NCBI GenBank assembly: GCA_029863355.1
Contig: JAOTVO010000076.1
Location: 1-10,256, forward strand
From: Candidatus Krumholzibacteriia bacterium
GTDB taxonomy: Bacteria; Krumholzibacteriota; Krumholzibacteria; WVZY01; JAKEHA01
Direction: 5' to 3'
Length of the DNA stretch: 10,256 nt
The translations under genes were made by a program, and so were the position numbers. The stretch's first letter is position 1, and each line of letters opens with the position of its first letter. The notes under the pieces were generated by a model. That model had not been told where the DNA came from, ran no database searches, and was given only the letters and a program-made list of their open reading frames with translations. Below, one piece after another: positions 6,191-10,256 of this stretch.

Positions 6191-7174
6191 ATGACCGACG
6201 AACGCACCCGCAAGATTCTCGAAGGCGACCTGAGCGAGGACGCCATCCCCGGCGACACCGAGGCGCAGCGCCTCGAGCGCCCCGTGGTGGCCACCCTCGA
6301 CGCCATACTGGGCGTGAAGCTCCCCGTGCTCGACGACGGCTTCGTGCGCGTGGTGGACTACATGGGCGACGACGCCTCTATCGTGCAGGCGGCGCGCGTC
6401 TCCTACGGGCGCGGCACCAAGCACGTCCAGGAGGACCGCGGCCTCATTCGCTACCTCATGCGGCACCACCACACCACGCCCTTCGAGATGTGCGAGGTCA
6501 AGCTGCACGTGCGCGTGCCCATGGACGCCTGGCGCCAGTGGATCCGCCACCGCACCGCCAACGTGAACGAGTACTCCACGCGCTACTCCATCGCCGTCGA
6601 CGCCGCGCAGCGCACGCCCCCCGACCAGTGGCGGCAGCAGTCGCCCGGCAACCGGCAGGGAAGCGAGGGCACGCTCGACAGCACGCAGGGCGAGGTGCTC
6701 AGCAAGCGCGAAGCCGAGCTGCAGGAAGCGGCGCGGCAGGCCTACGAAGCGCGCCTCGAGCTGGGTGTCGCGCGCGAGCAGGCGCGCAAGGACCTGCCGC
6801 TCTCGACCTACACCGAGGCCTACTGGAAGATCGACCTCCACAACCTCTTCCACTTCCTGGCGCTGCGCATGGACGCGCACTCCCAGCACGAGATCCGCGC
6901 CTACGCGACCACGATCGGCGAACGGATCGTGGCGCGCTGGTGCCCGCTGGCATGGGAGGCGTTCTGCGACTACCGCCTGCGCGCCCTCTCGCTCTCCGGC
7001 CTCGAGCTGGCCGTGATCGAAGCGGTCGCCGCCGGCGACGCCGCGCGCGCGCGCGAGCTGGCCGCCGGCTACGGCTGGCTGCAAGAGGGCAAGAAGGGAC
7101 TCAAGCGCAACCGCGAACGCACGGAGTTCGAGGAAAAACTCCGGCGCCTCAAGCTCGCGATTCCCTGGGCTTAG
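6191..7174 (+). CDS. thyX: Flavin-dependent thymidylate synthase
   Basis: This 327-residue protein makes dTMP from dUMP using methylene-tetrahydrofolate, FAD and NADPH, and releases tetrahydrofolate. The ThyX signature appears as RHRTANVNEYSTRY (119-132). Upstream is the core opening VRVVDYMGDDASIVQAARVSY (52-72), with the conserved RYLMRHHHTTPFEMCEVK at 87-104. The later block around YTEAYWKIDLHNLFHFLALRMD also fits, and the conserved arginine for dUMP binding is probably in LALRMD. About 47 residues precede the core, as in long-form ThyX proteins. Asn replaces the usual Ser in RHRxxS, a variant I recall as common in such long forms. The start is forced by an in-frame TAG 12 bases upstream, and there is no Shine-Dalgarno sequence. 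It is followed after five bases by a small gene on the same strand. Confidence 0.96.
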   Translation: MTDERTRKILEGDLSEDAIPGDTEAQRLERPVVATLDAILGVKLPVLDDGFVRVVDYMGDDASIVQAARVSYGRGTKHVQEDRGLIRYLMRHHHTTPFEMCEVKLHVRVPMDAWRQWIRHRTANVNEYSTRYSIAVDAAQRTPPDQWRQQSPGNRQGSEGTLDSTQGEVLSKREAELQEAARQAYEARLELGVAREQARKDLPLSTYTEAYWKIDLHNLFHFLALRMDAHSQHEIRAYATTIGERIVARWCPLAWEAFCDYRLRALSLSGLELAVIEAVAAGDAARARELAAGYGWLQEGKKGLKRNRERTEFEEKLRRLKLAIPWA

Positions 7175-7179
7175 CCGCC

Positions 7180-7575
7180 ATGACCCGTTTCGACCTCGTG
7201 CCCACGGGGGCGCTCTTGCCGCACGAGGCCTTCGACCCCGAGCGCGGGCGCGAGGTGCTCGACGGCATGCGCGCGCGCCGCACCTTCTATCCCCCCGTGC
7301 TCGTCGACGACGAGACCCTCGTCATACTCGACGGCCACCACCGCTGGTGGGCCGGCCAGCGCCTGGGCTGCGTGCTCACCCCCTGCTACCGCGTCGACTA
7401 CCTCGACGACGACGCCATCCACGTGCGCGCGCGCCGCAAGGACATCGCCGTCTCCAAGCGCGAGGTGCTCGACAAGGGGGCGAGCCACCGCGTCTATCCC
7501 GCCAAGACCACCCGCCACATCTACATCCTCCCCGACTGGATCCGCCCCATTCCCATCGACGACCTTATTCCTTAA
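7180..7575 (+). CDS. ParB/Srx-fold protein resembling SerK/SbnI free-serine kinases
   Basis: This 131-residue protein is a single ParB/sulfiredoxin-like domain with no DNA-binding helix-turn-helix. Key features are LLPHEAFDPER (12-22), with Glu16 in the place of the catalytic glutamate of SerK/SbnI as I recall it, the nucleotide-loop motif ILDGHHRWWAGQRLG (49-63) and a C-terminal AKTTRHIYIL (108-117) like the PPKTTRH block of archaeal SerK. SerK (Thermococcus) and SbnI (Staphylococcus) phosphorylate free L-serine to O-phosphoserine using ADP or ATP. Size is smaller than SbnI (about 254) and SerK (about 240) and corresponds to the N-terminal domain. The ATG lies five bases after the thyX stop, without a Shine-Dalgarno sequence, so translation is probably coupled. 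A ParB-like nuclease or partition role is the alternative but less likely. The activity is inference. Confidence 0.82.
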   Translation: MTRFDLVPTGALLPHEAFDPERGREVLDGMRARRTFYPPVLVDDETLVILDGHHRWWAGQRLGCVLTPCYRVDYLDDDAIHVRARRKDIAVSKREVLDKGASHRVYPAKTTRHIYILPDWIRPIPIDDLIP

Positions 7576-7685
7576 CCTATTCTCAATTATTAAGTTAGCG
7601 GATTCTTGTTGCCTCGTGCAACCGGACCGGTTATATGTCCGTATATCGACTGACCATTCGTCAGTAGATGACCGGAGGTCAACCA
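7576..7685 (+). promoter_or_regulatory. tetR control region: promoter and ribosome binding site
   Basis: The first part (about 7562-7610) is strikingly AT-rich for this genome and could act as an UP element. A possible promoter is TTGCCT (7609-7614) with TATATG (7632-7637), 17 bases apart. A short inverted repeat CGGAC/GTCCG (7623-7627 and 7637-7641) overlaps that -10. GGAGGT at 7674-7679 is a strong Shine-Dalgarno sequence six bases before the ATG at 7686, and it decides the start over the ATG at 7668, which precedes it. No good terminator for the upstream gene is seen, only a five-base AT-rich inverted repeat (CTTAA/TTAAG, 7571-7594). Confidence 0.5.
7649..7665. promoter_or_regulatory. Candidate TetR-family operator
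   Basis: ACTGAC-CATTC-GTCAGT is a perfect inverted repeat with six-base arms and a five-base centre. It lies just downstream of the predicted -10 and upstream of the tetR ribosome site, where a bound dimer would block the promoter or early elongation. Palindromes of the TGAC...GTCA type are common operators of TetR/AcrR repressors that control RND efflux genes. Autoregulation by the adjacent TetR is the natural inference. Confidence 0.6.
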
Positions 7686-8327
7686 ATGGGCATTGCGGAG
7701 CGGCGGGAACGCGAGAAAGAGCAGCGGCGCGGCGACATCGTGGACGCGGCGGAGCGGGTCTTTTTCACGAAGGGTTGGCGCGAGGCGACGATGGACGACG
7801 TCGCGGCGGAGGCGGAGCTGGCGAAGGCCACGCTCTATCTCTACTTCAAGAGCAAGGAAGATCTCTACAGCGCCATCCAGCTCCGCGGGAGCCGCGTGCT
7901 GCACGACCGCTTCGCCGCGGCGGTGGCGGGCGTGCCGAGCGGCGTCGAGAAGGTGGAGGCGATTGGGCGCGCCTACGTCCGCTTCTTCACCGACCACCGC
8001 GACTACTTCGACGCGATGCTCTACTTCGAGTCGACGGACCTGGATCCGCACCCGGAGAGCGCGCACGCCGGCGAGTGCGAGCAGCTGGGGCGCGACATCA
8101 TGGGGCTGGTCGCCACCGCGCTCAAGGCGGGCGTCGACGACGGGACGGTGCGCGCGGACATCGATCCCATGCGCGTCGCCTTCCTCCTGTGGGGACAGAC
8201 GACGGGGATCCTGCAGATCGCGTCGATGAAGGGGCGCGACATGGAGGAGGGGTTCGGCATCACGCCGGAGGACCTCCTGGAGAGCTATTTCGATTTCGTC
8301 GAGAAGGCGCTGCGGCCGCGCCCCTGA
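7686..8327 (+). CDS. TetR/AcrR-family repressor of the efflux operon
   Basis: This 213-residue transcription factor has the TetR DNA-binding domain at about 14-62. IVDAAERVFFTKGW (18-31) is helix one, the helix-turn-helix covers TMDDVAAEAELAKATLYLYF (35-54), and KSKEDLY (55-61) begins the next helix. The remaining helices form the ligand-binding and dimerisation domain, with no recognisable ligand motif. Start choice rests on GGAGGT six bases upstream; an in-frame ATG six codons earlier lies before that site and is rejected. It sits 47 bases upstream of the tolC-like gene, on the same strand, behind a perfect palindrome. By analogy with AcrR, MtrR and TtgR it probably represses itself and the efflux genes and is released by a toxic ligand. 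Confidence 0.95.
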   Translation: MGIAERREREKEQRRGDIVDAAERVFFTKGWREATMDDVAAEAELAKATLYLYFKSKEDLYSAIQLRGSRVLHDRFAAAVAGVPSGVEKVEAIGRAYVRFFTDHRDYFDAMLYFESTDLDPHPESAHAGECEQLGRDIMGLVATALKAGVDDGTVRADIDPMRVAFLLWGQTTGILQIASMKGRDMEEGFGITPEDLLESYFDFVEKALRPRP

Positions 8328-8336
8328 GCGGGCGCG
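8317..8336 (+). other. GC-rich hairpin across the tetR stop codon
   Basis: CGCGCCC (8317-8323) pairs perfectly with GGGCGCG (8330-8336) around a six-base loop that contains the TGA stop. No U-run follows, so it is not a standard intrinsic terminator. It could moderate read-through or mRNA decay between tetR and the channel gene, or be a by-product of GC richness. A 12-base self-complementary stretch at 8330-8341 overlaps it. Confidence 0.3.
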
Positions 8337-8374
8337 CGCCCACACATACGGACTGAGCACACAGAGGTATCGTC

Positions 8375-9838
8375 ATGACCCGGACCTTTGCCTTCGCCCT
8401 CGCGCTGCTCATTGTATCGGTCTCGGCGCCGCTGCGCGCCATCACCATGGAGGGCTACCTCGCGCGCGTGCGCGCGACGCACCCCCTCTTCGACAGGGAG
8501 CGCATGGAGCGCGACATCGCCGAGCGGCACAGCACGCGCTACCTGGGCGCGCAGGATTGGTCGCTCGAAACGGGCGCCGCGTTGCGGCACGTCGAGCCGC
8601 TGCAGGTGACCCCCTTCGACCCCGAGCGCATCGACAACGTGCTCGTGGACGCCGGCGGCGCGCGCGCCTTCTGGGGTACGGGCTCGCGGCTCTCGGTGGG
8701 ATGGCGCTTCGACGCCACCGACCAGAACCTGCCCGGATTCGTCATCCCGGGCCCGGGCGGGGGGATAGAGGTGCCGGTGGGACCCTCCACGTACTACCGA
8801 AACATGCTGAGTGCCACGTGGTCGCTCCCGCTCCTGCGCAACCGCGGGGGCGCGCTCGACCGGCTCGCGTACGAGCTGAGCGGCTACGACATCGACCTGA
8901 GCGAGGTGACGGCGATCGAGCGGCAGGAGGATTTCGTGCTCGATGTCGCCCTCCGGTTCGTGCGCTGGGCGCTCCTCGATGAGCAGCGCCGCATCGCGGC
9001 GGACCGGCTGGCGCTGGCGGAGGAGGAGCTGGGGCGCACGCGGCGCCAGCGCGCCGCGCGCCTGGTGGACGAGGCGGACGTGCTACGCGCGCAGAGCGCG
9101 GTGCACCTGACGCAAGCCGTGCTGCGCAACATCGAGGCGGCGTGGGAATCGGCGCGCGCCGAGCTGGCCGTCCTGGCCTCGAGCGAAGAGGCGCTCGCCG
9201 AAGGGCCCGACTTCGACCTCTACGAGATCCCGGCGGAGATTCCGGGCGCGGCCGAGATGGAGGGCGCGCTCGTCCGTTCGCGCCTGGTGCGCGCCATCGA
9301 CATCCAACGCCGGCAGCTCTCGCGCCTGGAGACAGGCAACGTGGAGGTAGCGCGCCCGGACCTGGCGCTCAACCTCTCCGGCGCGCTCCTGGGCGGCGAC
9401 GAGGCCATGGGTTCCTCGTTCGCCCTCGACCACCCGGACATCGGCGTCGGGCTCGAGCTGCGCTATCCCATCGGCAACCGCACCGCGGAGGCGGACCTGG
9501 CCACCACGCGCCTGGAGCTGCGCCAGCTCGCGTACGCCCGCGGAGAAGTCGAGGTGACGCTGCGCGCGGGCATGGAGGGCGTCGTCACTCAGCTCGAGGG
9601 GCTGGACGAGGTGCTCGGCCTCGACGTCCAGCGCATCGAGACGGCGCGGCGCAAGACCGACGAGGAACAGCTGCTCTACGAGCGCGGCCGCGGCAATCTG
9701 ACCTTCGTCATCCAGAGCCGCGACGACGAGGCCATCGCGCGCCTGGACTATGCGCAGAACGCGGCGCGCTACCACGAGCTGGTGCTCCAGTACCGCGCGC
9801 TCGCCGACGAGTTATTGAGCGACGCCGAGGCGCGTTGA
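8375..9838 (+). CDS. TolC-family outer membrane efflux channel
   Basis: This 487-residue protein has a signal peptide (TRTFAFALALLIVSVSAPLRA, residues 2-22, cleavage probably after Ala22) and no lipobox cysteine. The mature chain shows the duplicated outer-membrane-efflux-protein layout. Long alpha-helical, coiled-coil stretches at about 185-270 and 365-485 would form the periplasmic tunnel. They flank segments rich in alternating polar and hydrophobic residues (such as LSVGWRFDATDQN and LSATWSLPLLRN in the first half, VGLELRYPIGNRTAEADL in the second) that would form the beta-barrel. Length is typical (420-500). The ribosome site AGAGGT (8363-8368) is six bases upstream of the ATG. It follows the tetR gene and precedes an RND pump, so it probably exports the pump's substrates. 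The family call is firm. The substrate is unknown. Confidence 0.92.
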   Translation: MTRTFAFALALLIVSVSAPLRAITMEGYLARVRATHPLFDRERMERDIAERHSTRYLGAQDWSLETGAALRHVEPLQVTPFDPERIDNVLVDAGGARAFWGTGSRLSVGWRFDATDQNLPGFVIPGPGGGIEVPVGPSTYYRNMLSATWSLPLLRNRGGALDRLAYELSGYDIDLSEVTAIERQEDFVLDVALRFVRWALLDEQRRIAADRLALAEEELGRTRRQRAARLVDEADVLRAQSAVHLTQAVLRNIEAAWESARAELAVLASSEEALAEGPDFDLYEIPAEIPGAAEMEGALVRSRLVRAIDIQRRQLSRLETGNVEVARPDLALNLSGALLGGDEAMGSSFALDHPDIGVGLELRYPIGNRTAEADLATTRLELRQLAYARGEVEVTLRAGMEGVVTQLEGLDEVLGLDVQRIETARRKTDEEQLLYERGRGNLTFVIQSRDDEAIARLDYAQNAARYHELVLQYRALADELLSDAEAR

Positions 9839-9856
9839 GCGCTGGCAACCCTCAAC
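9834..9856 (+). other. Small inverted repeat across the channel-gene stop codon
   Basis: GTTGAG (9834-9839) and CTCAAC (9851-9856) form a perfect six-base stem with an 11-base loop, and the first arm contains the TGA stop. No U-run follows. It lies in the 34-base spacer before the RND pump gene and might affect coupling or relative expression of the two genes. Chance is not excluded. Confidence 0.3.
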
Positions 9857-9872
9857 CCGGACCGGAACGAAC

Positions 9873-10256
9873 ATGGAACGCATCTTCCGATTCTTCGCCG
9901 AGCGCCACACGCTCGCGCTCGTACTGACGCTCTCCATCCTCGGGCTCGGCGTGAGCCGGCTCATGACCATCCGCCGCGACGTCTTTCCCCAGGTGCAGTT
10001 CGGCGAGGTGATCATCACCACGACTTATCCGGGCGCGGCGCCCGAGGACGTCGAGCTCAACGTGACCAACCCGATCGAGGAAGAGCTGGAGGCGGTCACT
10101 GGCATCGACCGCATGAGCTCCTACTCGATGGAGAACGTCTCCATGATCTACGTCGCCATCGACCCCGACGTGGACGACCTCGACGAGGCAATCCGCGAGG
10201 TGCGCGAGGCGGTGGCCCGCGTGACCACGCTGCCGCCCGAGGTCGACGAGGCGCCC
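9873..10256 (+). CDS. RND efflux pump inner-membrane subunit (5' part only)
   Basis: The first 128 codons of an AcrB-like RND transporter, cut off by the window end (full family length is about 1,000-1,050). After a short cytoplasmic N-terminus comes the first transmembrane helix (about 12-33). The conserved start of the periplasmic porter domain follows: RRDVFPQVQFGEVIITTTYPGAAPEDVE (34-61), VTNPIEEELEAVTGI (64-78), then the ID-rich strand-helix region to 128. This is the standard opening of HAE-1/AcrB-type proton-driven exporters. The spacer to the channel gene is 34 bases, and GGAACG is a weak ribosome site. No adaptor (membrane fusion protein) gene precedes it, which is unusual. The adaptor may lie downstream of the window. 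Confidence 0.93.
   Translation, partial: MERIFRFFAERHTLALVLTLSILGLGVSRLMTIRRDVFPQVQFGEVIITTTYPGAAPEDVELNVTNPIEEELEAVTGIDRMSSYSMENVSMIYVAIDPDVDDLDEAIREVREAVARVTTLPPEVDEAP

Noticed and set aside
6545..6586. Asn in place of Ser in the ThyX RHRxxS motif as a possible inactive or novel enzyme
   Set aside because: From memory this RHRTAN variant is common in long-form ThyX proteins, and all other conserved blocks are intact, so it is likely a normal subtype.
7034..7056. Alternating GC tract as a Z-DNA or repeat element
   Set aside because: It lies inside thyX and encodes ordinary Ala-Arg codons. Short runs like this recur throughout the window because of base composition.
6004..7179. Long upstream extension of the ParB-fold gene's open frame through thyX
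   Set aside because: The stretch overlaps thyX in another frame and reads as arginine-rich nonsense. Recognisable sequence starts only at the ATG at 7180, just after the thyX stop.
7180..7575. ParB partition protein or plasmid origin
   Set aside because: The protein has no helix-turn-helix or dimerisation domain, there is no parA, and no parS-like or iteron repeats are present.
7571..7594. CTTAA/TTAAG inverted repeat as a terminator after the ParB-fold gene
   Set aside because: The stem is only five AT-rich base pairs with a 14-base loop and no U-run, so it is too weak for an intrinsic terminator.
7668..7685. Upstream ATG as the tetR start, adding six residues
   Set aside because: The strong Shine-Dalgarno GGAGGT at 7674-7679 lies after this ATG and is correctly spaced for the ATG at 7686.

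Overview
The window comes from a high-GC (roughly 70% by eye) Gram-negative bacterium. The Gram-negative call rests on a TolC-type outer membrane channel with a cleavable signal peptide, followed by an RND pump. No gene fixes the phylum. The long-form ThyX, GlpD, response-regulator phosphatase and Yip1-like protein would fit a Myxococcota/deltaproteobacterial lineage or an uncultured FCB-like phylum equally well. Coding density is very high, and every stretch without a confident gene is under 200 bases. I see no insertion sequence, CRISPR array, tRNA, rRNA or phage gene.

Layout. (1) 195-3258, plus strand: five genes joined by gaps or overlaps of 4 bases or fewer. They encode a YdfG-like short-chain dehydrogenase, a thioredoxin-fold [2Fe-2S] ferredoxin, an aldo/keto reductase, a five-helix Yip1-like membrane protein and a VOC/glyoxalase-fold protein. 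Three of the five act on carbonyl or hydroxy compounds or belong to a family that often does, so a role in aldehyde or ketoaldehyde reduction is a reasonable inference. (2) 3255-6083, minus strand: glpD, then a receiver-PP2C (RsbU/SpoIIE-type) response regulator. The regulator's stop codon overlaps the VOC gene's stop codon, so the two transcription units meet with no spacer. (3) 6191-7575, plus strand, divergent from glpD: thyX, then a small ParB/Srx-fold protein resembling the SerK/SbnI free-serine kinases. (4) 7686-10256, plus strand: a TetR regulator behind a perfect inverted repeat, a TolC-family channel and the first 128 codons of an RND pump that runs off the end. No periplasmic adaptor gene lies between channel and pump.

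The main points of interest are: the thyX/serine-kinase-like pair, which may link serine metabolism to thymidylate synthesis; the compact redox operon with its own ferredoxin and membrane protein; two genes (thyX and the response regulator) whose starts are forced by in-frame stops, lack a Shine-Dalgarno sequence and sit 7-9 bases after a -10-like hexamer, suggesting leaderless mRNAs; and a clear candidate TetR operator. I found nothing that demonstrates a wholly new system. The functions given for the operon and the kinase-like gene are inferences.
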